Shown: positions 1-6,777, counted from the first letter of the stretch. The stretch: DNA of 7,016 nucleotides from an uncultured Lysobacterales bacterium (GCA_937974465.1 CALJWY010000139.1:1-7016), one strand, 5' to 3'. Made by a program: numbers and translations. Notes: generated by a model not told the origin, from the sequence alone.

Positions 1-691
1 GCTCCAGTGCCGGCAGCCAGTGATCGGTCACTGCCGCTCGGAATTCCTCGCTTTTGGCCATTGCATCAAGTGGTATGGAAACCACGCGTTCATTGTTCTC
101 CGGCGGGGTTGTAAAAGGGTAAAACGGGTGCTGGAAAATAGAACAGTAAAGCACCCTTTCATCCTTGATAAAAATATCCTCGGTGCCGTTGCCCTGGTGC
201 ACGTCAAAGTCCAGGATGGCGATCTTTTTCAGGCCGTGTTCTTCCATGGCATGGGCGGCGCCGACGGCAATATTGTTAAACAGGCAAAAACCCAGGGCGC
301 GGTTGCTCTCGGCATGATGCCCGGGCGGCCTGACACCGCAAAAGGCATTGTTGAATTCGCCGGCCATGATCCTGTCCACGGCCTCAACAACAGCGCCGGC
401 AGCCCTTTTGGCAGCCTTCATGGTTCCCGCGCTGATCACAGTGTCCTGGTCGAGGCGCGACAGGCCCTCGGTTGGCATCATCCTGTGCATATTCTCAATA
501 TGGCCGGCAGTGTGCACACGCAGTAACTGAGCCTCGGTGACTTCGGGCGCATCGACGTTTCGCACAAAGTCCCAAAGGCTGGTTTCTATGAATTTGTCCT
601 CGATAACGGACAGGCGAAGAGCGGCTTCTGGGTGGTCTTCCCCGGTGTCATGATCATGGCAATCCGCGTGGCTGATATATGCTGTTGTCAC
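1..691 (-). CDS. Histone deacetylase superfamily protein, AcuC-like (C-terminus cut by window edge)
   Basis: This gene encodes a Zn-dependent deacetylase that would remove acetyl or other acyl groups from lysines or from small amines. The frame is open from a GTG at 691-689 to the window edge and gives 230 residues. Family members are usually about 300-380 residues, so the C-terminus lies outside. Visible motifs are an N-terminal DTGEDHPE segment (about 15-22), RPPGHHAE (121-128) with the paired catalytic histidines H125/H126, GFCLFNNIAVGA (134-145), and ILDFDVHQGNGT (159-170), where D163 and H165 match zinc ligands. The third zinc-binding Asp and the catalytic Tyr would lie in the missing part. 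The GTG start is preceded by an AGGGAG-like ribosome site about 10-11 nt upstream; another in-frame GTG lies 12 nt further out (703) but overlaps that site. It is divergent from the acetyltransferase fusion at 775. The family is firm; acetylpolyamine amidohydrolase activity remains possible. Confidence 0.93.
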   Translation of the reverse strand, partial: MTTAYISHADCHDHDTGEDHPEAALRLSVIEDKFIETSLWDFVRNVDAPEVTEAQLLRVHTAGHIENMHRMMPTEGLSRLDQDTVISAGTMKAAKRAAGAVVEAVDRIMAGEFNNAFCGVRPPGHHAESNRALGFCLFNNIAVGAAHAMEEHGLKKIAILDFDVHQGNGTEDIFIKDERVLYCSIFQHPFYPFTTPPENNERVVSIPLDAMAKSEEFRAAVTDHWLPALE

Positions 692-774
692 GTTTGAAAC
701 CACTCCCTGGAAAAGATTACATTTTAGTACATATTAACAAGACATGAGCGCCAAATTGGGCTATCTTTCGCCCC
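692..774. promoter_or_regulatory. Divergent intergenic region between deacetylase and acetyltransferase genes
   Basis: These 83 bp separate two genes that run apart, so both must start transcription here or inside each other's 5' end. The middle part (about 716-740) is AT-rich compared with the flanking genes. On the minus strand TTGGCG and TGTACT lie 17 bp apart, and a TAAAAT follows closely; on the plus strand no convincing -35/-10 pair is visible. There is no purine-rich Shine-Dalgarno sequence before the ATG at 775: the preceding bases are ATCTTTCGCCCC. Shared regulation of the two genes is inferred from the layout only. Confidence 0.35.
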
Positions 775-3462
775 ATGAATTCACATTATTTATCGGCATT
801 ATTCACCCCTGAAAAAATTGCACTTTTCGGGGCCAGTGACCGGGAAAACTCGGTTGGCGGAATCGTTTACAAGAACATTCTTACTTCGGGTTATGAGGGC
901 AAGGTTTACGCCATAAATCCGAAACATGACACAGTACAGGGGGTAAAGGCTTACAAGTCCCTGGATGAAGTTGACGACGACATCGAACTCGCAGTTGTAG
1001 CCACGCCGGCGACCACTATTCCAGGCATCGTTGAAGCCTGTGGTGAAAAAGGCATCAAGATGATGCTGATTCTATCGGCCGGTTTTCGTGAGACAGGGGA
1101 AGAGGGTTTGGCCCTTGAAGAACGCATAGTGACCCTGGTTCAGCAATATGGTATCCGCATGATGGGTCCCAACTGCCTGGGTATCATCCGGCCAGATAAA
1201 AACCTCAACATCACCTTTGGGCACTCGGTTTCCAAGCCTGGCAACGTGGCCTTTGTTTCACAGTCTGGCGCAATTTGTACGGCGATTCTCGACTGGGCGG
1301 AGAAGAACGATATCGGCTTCTCATCGGTGGTCTCATCAGGCATTTCCGCCGATCTCGACTTTGGTGACTATCTGGATTTCCTGGCCTCCGACCCGTTAAC
1401 CAAAAGTATCCTGCTCTACATTGAGGGTATCAAGGATTCACGGCGCTTTATGAGCAGCCTGCGAGCGGCCGCACGTGTCAAGCCGGTCATCGCCTTGAAG
1501 GTCGGCCGTCACGCGGCTGGTGCCGAAGCCTCCATGTCACATACCGGCGCGCTGGTGGGTAGTGATGAAACTTTTTCAGCCGCACTCTCACGCTCTGGTG
1601 TGTTGCGTGTTGAGAGTGTCAGCCAGCTGTTTGCAGCCGCAAAGGTACTGTCTTCTTCCCATTATCGCGAAGCATCCGAACGGCTCGTTATTATCACCAA
1701 TGGTGGTGGCCCCGGTGTGCTGGCAGCAGACCGCGCGACCGATCATGGCATCGAACTGAGCACCCTGAGTGATAAAACCATCGAAGCGCTGAACAAAGTA
1801 CTGCCCGATGTCTGGTCGCATGGCAACCCGGTGGACGTCATCGGTGATGCGCCGCCGCAGCGCTACCGGCAGGCGGTCGATATCTGTCTCGAGGATCCGG
1901 GTGTTGATGGAGCCATTGTCGTGTTGACGCCCCAGGCCATGACGGAACCAACGCTGGTGGCTGAAGAATTGATCAAATCTGTTGAGGCTAGCAAGAAACC
2001 GGTATTGACCAGCTGGATGGGTGGCGAACAGGTTGCCGAGGCGCGCAAACTCCTCAAGCAGGCCAAGATTCCCGATTTCCCAATGGTGGAAAGCGCAGTA
2101 GATGCTTTTGCGTTCCTGGGAACCTACAACAGAAACCAGCGCTTGTTGCTGCAAACACCCGGAAAATTGAACTCTGGTCAAGAGCCACCGGATACCGAGG
2201 GCGCCCGCTTGATCATTGAGGGTGTTTTAACGGAACGGCGCAAGATCTTGACCGAGCCGGAATCGATGGCAGTGCTCAATGCATTCCAGATTCCCGCCGC
2301 GCGCAACGCGGTAGCTCATTCACCCAATGAGGCGCTGATTATCGCGGAATCGATCGGCTTCCCGGTCGCTATGAAGGTGCTATCCACCAATATTTCGCAC
2401 AAATCGGATGCTGGCGGTGTCAGGCTGAATATCAACTCTGCCCACGAGGTTAGAGGGGTTTACCGGGATCTGATCGAACAGGTGCAGAAAAAAGTACCCG
2501 ACGCGGTGATCTCCGGTGTGACAATTGAAAAAATGTACCGTAGCTCAAACGCCAGGGAGTTGATGATCGGTATCGTTCGCGACCCGGTTTTCGGACCCGT
2601 TATCAGCTTTGGTAGTGGTGGAACCAATGTAGAGGTGATGAAGGACTCTGCCATCTCGTTGCCGCCCTTAAACCGCCGTCTTGCCCGGGACCTGATTGAC
2701 CGAACCAAGGCGGCTAAAATGCTCGCCAAGTTCCGCAATATGCCGGCGGCCAACATGGAACTGCTGGTTGATATTCTGCTTCGTGTGTCGAACATGGCCT
2801 GTGAACTTCCGTGGATCCAGGAGATGGACATCAACCCGTTGATGGTGGATGACACGGGCGCCATAGCTGTGGATGCGCGTATCCGCGTGGATTATCCCAA
2901 GCCATCAACCGATCCGTATAACCACCTGGCGATACATCCGTATCCAGCCCACCTGGTAAATCCGGTGCAGTTGAGTGACGGAACCAATATCGTTATTCGT
3001 CCGATACGTCCCGAAGATGCCGAGATCGAACAGGCGTTTATACGTAACCTTTCGCCCGAATCAAGGTATTTCCGCTTTATGAACTCGATTTCAGAGCTGA
3101 GCCTGGAAATGCTGGTTCGATTCACGCAGATCGATTATCACAACGAGATGGCGTTGATTGCGGTTTGGCCAAACGACGATGGTGAAGAAGAAATCGGCGT
3201 CGTGCGTTACATGACGAACGTGGACAAGACGACCTGCGAATTTGCGCTGGTGGTTGCCGATCACTGGCAAGGTAAGGGTATTGCCCGCCTGTTGATGCGC
3301 AACCTGATCGAAGTTGCCCGTGACAGGGGACTTGAAGTCATGGAAGGGCAGGTATTGAGTAATAACTTCAGAATGCTCGACCTGATGACCAGGCTGAATT
3401 TCAAAATCAGCAACGACCCAACCGAAACCGGTATCAAGTTGGTGCGGCTCCGTCTTAATTGA
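775..3462 (+). CDS. Bifunctional NDP-forming acyl-CoA synthetase / GNAT lysine acetyltransferase, Pat/PatZ type
   Basis: This 895-residue protein has the architecture of Pat (YfiQ/PatZ, 886 residues in E. coli), the main protein lysine acetyltransferase of many proteobacteria, which can inactivate acetyl-CoA synthetase. Domains in order: CoA-binding Rossmann domain (about 8-135, IALFGASDR near 16-24); succinyl-CoA-ligase-like domains (about 150-460, FVSQSGA near 160-166); ATP-grasp domain (about 485-705, VAMKVLS near 531-537, QEMDINPL at 682-689); C-terminal GNAT domain (about 730-895) with the acetyl-CoA loop QGKGIA at 832-837 and E822 in CEFALVV, which aligns with the catalytic Glu region of Pat. 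Unlike enterobacterial Pat, the synthetase half keeps H256 in the MSHTGAL motif and H542 in the HKSD motif, the phosphoryl-carrying histidines of ADP-forming acetyl-CoA synthetases. The start matches the usual N-terminus (HYLSALF, then the Rossmann strand), although no ribosome site is visible. Overall synthetase activity is inferred. Confidence 0.95.
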   Translation: MNSHYLSALFTPEKIALFGASDRENSVGGIVYKNILTSGYEGKVYAINPKHDTVQGVKAYKSLDEVDDDIELAVVATPATTIPGIVEACGEKGIKMMLILSAGFRETGEEGLALEERIVTLVQQYGIRMMGPNCLGIIRPDKNLNITFGHSVSKPGNVAFVSQSGAICTAILDWAEKNDIGFSSVVSSGISADLDFGDYLDFLASDPLTKSILLYIEGIKDSRRFMSSLRAAARVKPVIALKVGRHAAGAEASMSHTGALVGSDETFSAALSRSGVLRVESVSQLFAAAKVLSSSHYREASERLVIITNGGGPGVLAADRATDHGIELSTLSDKTIEALNKVLPDVWSHGNPVDVIGDAPPQRYRQAVDICLEDPGVDGAIVVLTPQAMTEPTLVAEELIKSVEASKKPVLTSWMGGEQVAEARKLLKQAKIPDFPMVESAVDAFAFLGTYNRNQRLLLQTPGKLNSGQEPPDTEGARLIIEGVLTERRKILTEPESMAVLNAFQIPAARNAVAHSPNEALIIAESIGFPVAMKVLSTNISHKSDAGGVRLNINSAHEVRGVYRDLIEQVQKKVPDAVISGVTIEKMYRSSNARELMIGIVRDPVFGPVISFGSGGTNVEVMKDSAISLPPLNRRLARDLIDRTKAAKMLAKFRNMPAANMELLVDILLRVSNMACELPWIQEMDINPLMVDDTGAIAVDARIRVDYPKPSTDPYNHLAIHPYPAHLVNPVQLSDGTNIVIRPIRPEDAEIEQAFIRNLSPESRYFRFMNSISELSLEMLVRFTQIDYHNEMALIAVWPNDDGEEEIGVVRYMTNVDKTTCEFALVVADHWQGKGIARLLMRNLIEVARDRGLEVMEGQVLSNNFRMLDLMTRLNFKISNDPTETGIKLVRLRLN

Positions 3463-3529
3463 TGTACGGCGCTGATGGCCCTGGTTCTCTGTTTTCCGCT
3501 ACACTGGTTGAAAAATAAAGGACAGGGTC

Positions 3530-4015
3530 ATGGCTAGATGGAAAAATAAACACGTCATCATCGCCACGTTGATGGCGCCGGTGCTGGCAGTGATCGCCTA
3601 TTTTGGGGTCAATCATATGGTCGGTGAGAAACCCCACGTCGCAGAGGCCGGGCAAAGCTACCAGTTGGTCGAAAAACCCAATTGCCGTTATGCCAGTGGT
3701 ACCTGCGGTTTAAAAAACGCTGATTTTGAACTTACCTTGCACTTTGAATTGCTGGAAGGCGACCGGATGTTGCTAAAACTGGCATCTGTCTATGCGCTTG
3801 ATGGCGTGCTGGTGGCGCTGGCTGAAAGTGACACCGATGATAAACCCCCCGTCGCGATGCAGCCGGCAGATCCGACAGGGCTGGAGTGGTCCTTTACGAT
3901 GGCCAGGCCGGACGCTGAAAAACACCGATTGCGTCTGGTGGCCTCAGCAGGCGGGGCCAATTACTTCGGTGATGCCGCTCTCAAATTCACACTCGCTCAG
4001 CCCGGTAAATTATAA
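3530..4015 (+). CDS. Small membrane-anchored protein of unknown function
   Basis: The product has 161 residues and I do not recognise a named family. A short basic N-terminus (MARWKNKH) is followed by one hydrophobic segment (about 9-26), so it is probably a single-pass inner-membrane protein with its bulk in the periplasm; an uncleaved signal anchor is likelier than a cleaved signal because no small-residue cleavage site follows directly. The outside part begins with a Cys pair (C52 and C59 in NCRYASGTC) that could form a disulfide. It then alternates short hydrophobic and polar stretches, which suggests a small beta domain. The start is supported by AAAGGA, about 9 nt upstream of the ATG. 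It lies 67 bp downstream of the acetyltransferase fusion on the same strand, with no obvious terminator between them, so read-through from that gene is possible. No function can be assigned. Confidence 0.75.
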   Translation: MARWKNKHVIIATLMAPVLAVIAYFGVNHMVGEKPHVAEAGQSYQLVEKPNCRYASGTCGLKNADFELTLHFELLEGDRMLLKLASVYALDGVLVALAESDTDDKPPVAMQPADPTGLEWSFTMARPDAEKHRLRLVASAGGANYFGDAALKFTLAQPGKL

Positions 4016-4317
4016 AATCCCCCAGCGAAGACCCATGCAGTTTCCAGCCGGGTAAGCGTCGTTCCAAGCTTGTAAATTTTTACTGCCAATCAATGAATTT
4101 AAGTTCATGTGGCCAATATGGGCGCAAATGAATGTCGTGAAAAAACTAAATGATGAGATCAACCTCCAAAGATTATGGTGCCGTCCAATGGCTGTGTCGT
4201 GTTGAAAAGTGGAGCCTCGCATGATCTAGCTGCGTATGTTCGCTATTGGTTATAAGTAGACGTCTGCAAGGGGCTCAAGCACCGGCTTCACCAGCGCTTG
4301 AGCGGCATGACTGGCCC
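4016..4317. other. 302-bp spacer between convergent genes, no gene supported
   Basis: The stretch is richer in A and T than its neighbours and contains stops in all frames. The longest open frame (minus, 4010-4222, 70 codons) has no ribosome site and no recognisable motif. A 16-bp imperfect palindrome, ATGAATTTAAGTTCAT, lies at 4093-4108 (14 of 16 positions symmetric), and an 8-bp perfect palindrome, AGACGTCT, at 4258-4265. I see no tRNA-like fold and no terminator directly after the plus-strand gene ending at 4015. Confidence 0.6.
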
Positions 4318-4319
4318 CT
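4269..4319 (-). terminator. Hairpin downstream of the sulfurtransferase gene (possible terminator)
   Basis: GCTCAAGC at 4273-4280 pairs perfectly with GCTTGAGC at 4296-4303, leaving a 15-nt loop. An outer pair, AGGGGC (4269-4274) with GCCCCT (4314-4319), overlaps the inner left arm by two bases and could form an alternative longer stem. The structure begins right at the stop codon of the minus-strand sulfurtransferase and sits between convergent genes, a usual place for a terminator. There is no run of T on either strand after the stem, so it does not look like a standard intrinsic terminator and may only stabilise the transcript end. Confidence 0.4.
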
Positions 4320-5292
4320 ATTTGTTGATGGACTCCGGCGCCGCCGCGACCTCCATCGGCAGGGACTCATCCGCAGCCCACTCTTGGAGCGAGGCTGCAT
4401 AGACGGCGACGTCCTTGTACCCGAGCCGGGTCATGACAAAGGCATTGGCCGACGCAGCGATACCGCCCCCGCAATAGGTGATTGTTCGGGAATCGCGGTC
4501 ACCTGTGAAGAGTTTTTCCAGTTCTTGGGCAGGCCGGTAGCGCCCCGTCTCGTTGATGAGCGACAGTACCGGGACATTCGTTGCACTTGTGATGTGGCCG
4601 GGCCTGGCGTACATGCTCATTTCACCACGGTACTGGGCTTCGGGCAGTGCATCGATGATGCTGACCGTGTCGTCACTGATAGCCGCGAGTACCTCATCCT
4701 TTCCGACGATCAATTCGGGCCGGAGCGCAATCGTCAGTGTGCCCACGGACCGGCTGACCGGTTCCGTCGATAGCGGCAGGCCCTGGGCAGTCCAAGCTGC
4801 GAGTCCACCGTCGAGCAACGCGACCTTGTCAAAACCGATCCAGCGGAGCATCCACCAGACCCTCGCAGCCCAAACGGACCCACTGGCGTCATACAGCACC
4901 ACGCGCGAGTCGTCGCCCACTCCGAGCGCGCTCATCGCTGCGGCAAATTGCTCCGGAGTGGGCACCGCGAACCCGAACGGGCTCTCGATGTCGGACAATT
5001 CACCCTTGAGGTCAGCGAAGCCTGCTGTCGGAATGTGACCCTTGTCGTACTGGGGCCGCCCGCTCACACTATCGAAACCGCCGTTACCGGCAGGCTGGAC
5101 CAGAACGGAGCAGTCAAGTACTACCAGGTCGGGGTCATTGAGGTGTTCGTTAAGCCACTCGGCCGTCACCAATGAGTCCATTGTTGTGTCAGCAGCTACG
5201 CCCGCATGGTTTTCTGACGGCGAACAAGCCACGATGAGTACCAGCACAACGAACAGGGCGAGCGGTTTGGTGAGCCAATTAGACAATGACAT
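4318..5292 (-). CDS. Lipid-anchored two-domain sulfurtransferase (rhodanese / 3-mercaptopyruvate sulfurtransferase family)
   Basis: The protein has 324 residues from the ATG at 5292-5290. This start is chosen because AGGAGG lies 5 nt before it and it gives a proper signal sequence; an in-frame ATG 48 nt upstream would bury the signal. Residues 1-22 form a lipoprotein signal (MSLSNWLTKPLAL, then a hydrophobic run) with lipobox IVAC; C23 would carry the lipid. The next residue is Ser, not Asp, which favours the outer membrane. Two rhodanese domains follow: a non-catalytic one (about 42-170; Asp in VVLYDASG where a Cys could sit) and a catalytic one (about 192-312) with C274 in the loop CGGGIAA, closer to the CGSGVTA of mercaptopyruvate enzymes than to CRKGVT of thiosulfate enzymes. 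The usual DAR motif reads DAL (214-216) and the usual DGSWSEW reads AASLQEW, so the donor may differ. It would transfer sulfane sulfur to an acceptor in the periplasm. Confidence 0.9.
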   Translation of the reverse strand: MSLSNWLTKPLALFVVLVLIVACSPSENHAGVAADTTMDSLVTAEWLNEHLNDPDLVVLDCSVLVQPAGNGGFDSVSGRPQYDKGHIPTAGFADLKGELSDIESPFGFAVPTPEQFAAAMSALGVGDDSRVVLYDASGSVWAARVWWMLRWIGFDKVALLDGGLAAWTAQGLPLSTEPVSRSVGTLTIALRPELIVGKDEVLAAISDDTVSIIDALPEAQYRGEMSMYARPGHITSATNVPVLSLINETGRYRPAQELEKLFTGDRDSRTITYCGGGIAASANAFVMTRLGYKDVAVYAASLQEWAADESLPMEVAAAPESINK

Positions 5293-5300
5293 CGGAACCT
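5283..5300 (-). promoter_or_regulatory. Strong ribosome binding site that fixes the sulfurtransferase start
   Basis: Read on the minus strand, AGGAGG is followed by TTCCG and then the ATG at 5292-5290, giving 5-nt spacing and a near-perfect match to the anti-Shine-Dalgarno sequence. It decides for this ATG over the in-frame ATG at 5340 and makes the lipoprotein signal begin at the mature N-terminal Met. Confidence 0.8.
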
Positions 5301-5537
5301 CCTGCTGGTGAACCTGCCTCAATACTAGTTTAGATGTCACCTTTGGTTCATATGCTGAAAGTCATTCAGAATCGGAAGCTTGAGGCTCTAAGTTGCTGTG
5401 GCTTGCTACTGACCATTAGCTGCTATACACAACTTGAGAATACGAACTTTCGCTTTACGCTGAATAGTAGCTATTGATAAGACGTAAATTTCAGCTTTTT
5501 GAATAACGGCTAACGGCCAGAAGGAGACATTTGCAGT
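5301..5537. other. Upstream region of the sulfurtransferase gene
   Basis: No gene is supported here. A terminator on the far side (5538-5566) isolates the sulfurtransferase from the gene upstream, so its promoter should lie in this stretch, but I cannot pick a convincing -35/-10 pair. Short inverted repeats are present: CTGAA (5355-5359) with TTCAG (5365-5369), AATAG (5463-5467) with CTATT (5471-5475), and GCTGAA (5459-5464) with TTCAGC (5490-5495), the last followed by five T on the plus strand. The segment also contains one copy of the dispersed repeat (5500-5530). Confidence 0.5.
5500..5530 (+). repeat. Dispersed intergenic repeat, copy 1
   Basis: This copy follows the pattern TGAA, five variable bases, GCTAACGGCCAG, five variable bases, GACAT. 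The same order and spacing recur at 6778-6808. The 12-base core (5509-5520) is identical in both copies. The variable positions (TAACG and AAGGA here) sit where, in the second copy, CTTCC and TAGCC could partly pair around the core. It lies next to the terminator of the secreted-protein gene. The function is unknown. Confidence 0.7.
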
Positions 5538-5566
5538 AAAAAAGAACCGCCAGTAATTGACGGCTC
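5538..5566 (-). terminator. Rho-independent terminator of the secreted-protein gene
   Basis: On the minus strand, GAGCCGTCA pairs with TGGCGGTTC over nine positions (two G-T wobbles) around the 5-nt loop ATTAC and is followed directly by six T. It lies 42 bp downstream of the stop codon at 5609. It ends the transcript of the cysteine-rich secreted protein and separates that gene from the sulfurtransferase. Confidence 0.9.
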
Positions 5567-5608
5567 CTAATTCATACGCTCATACAGGCGTTGGCTCTTC
5601 GTGACTTT

Positions 5609-6538
5609 CTAACCCGATGCTTTGGTAACGCAGACTTCTAACGGCAGATTGTAGGTGCCGATCAGTACTTCTTCCGATGGACCTATGAACATGGATAACT
5701 CGGCTTCCTGCCTGTTGTGTGGTTCATTCCATGCAGGACGTGTTGACATCACCCTGCAGTCTCTTCCAAAGAACGGTGCGTCCGGGTCTTCTGATGGGTC
5801 TCGGAGATAAAGGGAATTGATGTGAATGATAGAACCCCACGGTATCCAGTAATCGGAACCGTTTGGCCGATGCCTGATTGTAATATCAAGCTGCTGGGAA
5901 TTGGCCTTATTTTTCAAAATGCGATCTGCAGCCAGCCTGACAGTTAGGTTATCAACGCACTCATCGAGGTTTGGGCTTGGGTGCCAATGGTCAGCTCCAG
6001 AGTCTTTTGGGAAGTAGATTCTATCAACAGAGCCTCCGCCCCCATCCAGATCAGGGCAAGGAGAGTTGTCGTCGCTTTCTGAAAAATCAACCTTCAACCA
6101 ACGTACAACATGTTCTTGCCGTACCTCACCCGCAGAGGTCATCAGGAACCAGCGACCACCGCCGCTGACATCACTACGATTTTCGGGCGTATCACAATTT
6201 TCGATGCCTGTTACCATACTGATCTCTGGGCTTAATAAGCGCTCCTGCCAGGCCCAGTAGTCGTAGATCACGCCCTGGTAGTCGCAGGTGTGCAGACCGT
6301 CGGCAGATATACCGCCGTCACCAAGTTCGTTACCGCCAAAGTTCACGAAAGATGCTCGAACCAGATTAGAAGGATCTGGAGCGTCACTGGTGTCTCCGCC
6401 ACCGCCACCACAGCTAGGATGAGGATTAGGAGGATCGCAGTTTTTTTCTTTTCCGGCGAGTGCAGGCACGGAAACACAAAGTCCTAAAAAGGCCAGCGTA
6501 ATTAGTACAATTAAAAATCGGGTATTCAATGATCTCAT
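5609..6538 (-). CDS. Exported cysteine-rich protein of unknown family
   Basis: The product has 309 residues and I do not recognise its family. The start is supported by GAGGAG, about 9 nt upstream of the ATG. Residues 1-28 form a Sec signal peptide: basic start (MRSLNTR), hydrophobic core, and an ALA cleavage site before G29. The mature part opens with a low-complexity linker, CDPPNPHPSCGGGGGD (34-49), with a Cys at positions 34 and 43 before the glycine run. In total the mature protein has eight cysteines (34, 43, 85, 115, 161, 194, 261, 303), an even number consistent with four disulfides. It is rich in Asp, Gly, Trp and Tyr, with a second glycine run at 166-169 (DLDGGGGS). There is no lipobox and no C-terminal membrane segment, so it is expected to be periplasmic or secreted. 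It is a single-gene unit with its own terminator and probably its own promoter. Confidence 0.87.
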   Translation of the reverse strand: MRSLNTRFLIVLITLAFLGLCVSVPALAGKEKNCDPPNPHPSCGGGGGDTSDAPDPSNLVRASFVNFGGNELGDGGISADGLHTCDYQGVIYDYWAWQERLLSPEISMVTGIENCDTPENRSDVSGGGRWFLMTSAGEVRQEHVVRWLKVDFSESDDNSPCPDLDGGGGSVDRIYFPKDSGADHWHPSPNLDECVDNLTVRLAADRILKNKANSQQLDITIRHRPNGSDYWIPWGSIIHINSLYLRDPSEDPDAPFFGRDCRVMSTRPAWNEPHNRQEAELSMFIGPSEEVLIGTYNLPLEVCVTKASG

Positions 6539-6611
6539 AAGCCAATTCTCCTCAGATTGGAAAGGATTGGCCTGTCCGGGGAATGGGAGGAGCGTCCCTG
6601 CAGGTCGGATT

Positions 6612-6630
6612 ACAGGGGCAGGCCTCCTGT
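6612..6630. repeat. Inverted repeat in the upstream region of the secreted-protein gene
   Basis: ACAGG (6612-6616) pairs with CCTGT (6626-6630), and inner G and C bases extend the stem to seven or eight pairs with one bulge around a very short loop. It sits 82 bp upstream of the start codon and, if the TATACT at 6632-6637 is the -10 element, it straddles the expected transcription start. That placement fits an operator as well as a 5' mRNA hairpin. No T run follows, so it is not an intrinsic terminator. Confidence 0.45.
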
Positions 6631-6631
6631 A

Positions 6632-6637
6632 AGTATA
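6632..6637 (-). promoter_or_regulatory. Possible -10 element (TATACT) for the secreted-protein gene
   Basis: TATACT on the minus strand differs from the TATAAT consensus at one position and would give a leader of about 90 nt before the ATG at 6538. At 17-bp spacing the -35 position reads CAGCAA, a poor match, so an activator or another sigma factor would be needed if this promoter is real. Confidence 0.35.
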
Positions 6638-6736
6638 GGAGATAATGGTATTTTTTGCTGATGGACTCCAAAAACCCGATCATTATGAAAATCTTTATGG
6701 TGGTTAGTAAGTAACTTTACTTGAGGGGCAGCTCCT

Positions 6737-6754
6737 GACCGAGAGCGGCCATTC
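6737..6754 (+). repeat. Possible half-copy of the dispersed repeat
   Basis: GACCGAGAGCGGCCATTC resembles the right half of the repeat (core, AG-rich arm, then a CAT-containing end) and lies only 23 bp before the full copy at 6778. The match is loose, so it may be a decayed unit or chance. Confidence 0.3.
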
Positions 6755-6777
6755 AAAAAGCAACAAATCAAGGGTAA

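Noticed and set aside
20..526. 168-codon open frame on the plus strand
   Set aside because: It is antisense to the deacetylase gene, whose minus-strand reading shows the RPPGHHAE and DFDVHQGNGT family motifs. The plus-strand product has no recognisable motif.
1588..2181. 197-codon open frame on the minus strand
   Set aside because: It is fully contained in the synthetase domains of the acetyltransferase fusion and antisense to them, with no motif of its own.
4010..4222. 70-codon minus-strand open frame in the spacer between convergent genes
   Set aside because: It overlaps the end of the upstream gene, has no ribosome site and shows no signal peptide, domain or compositional sign of coding.
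4246..4773. 175-codon open frame on the plus strand
   Set aside because: It lies opposite the catalytic domain of the sulfurtransferase and is very rich in Arg and Gly, as expected of a shadow frame in GC-rich coding DNA.
5293..5340. Longer start for the sulfurtransferase at 5340
   Set aside because: It would add 16 polar and charged residues before the lipoprotein signal, and the strong AGGAGG site lies inside this extension, placed exactly for the ATG at 5292.
5459..5500. GCTGAA / TTCAGC inverted repeat followed by five T on the plus strand
   Set aside because: The stem is only six pairs with a 25-nt loop, and no plus-strand gene ends upstream that it could terminate.
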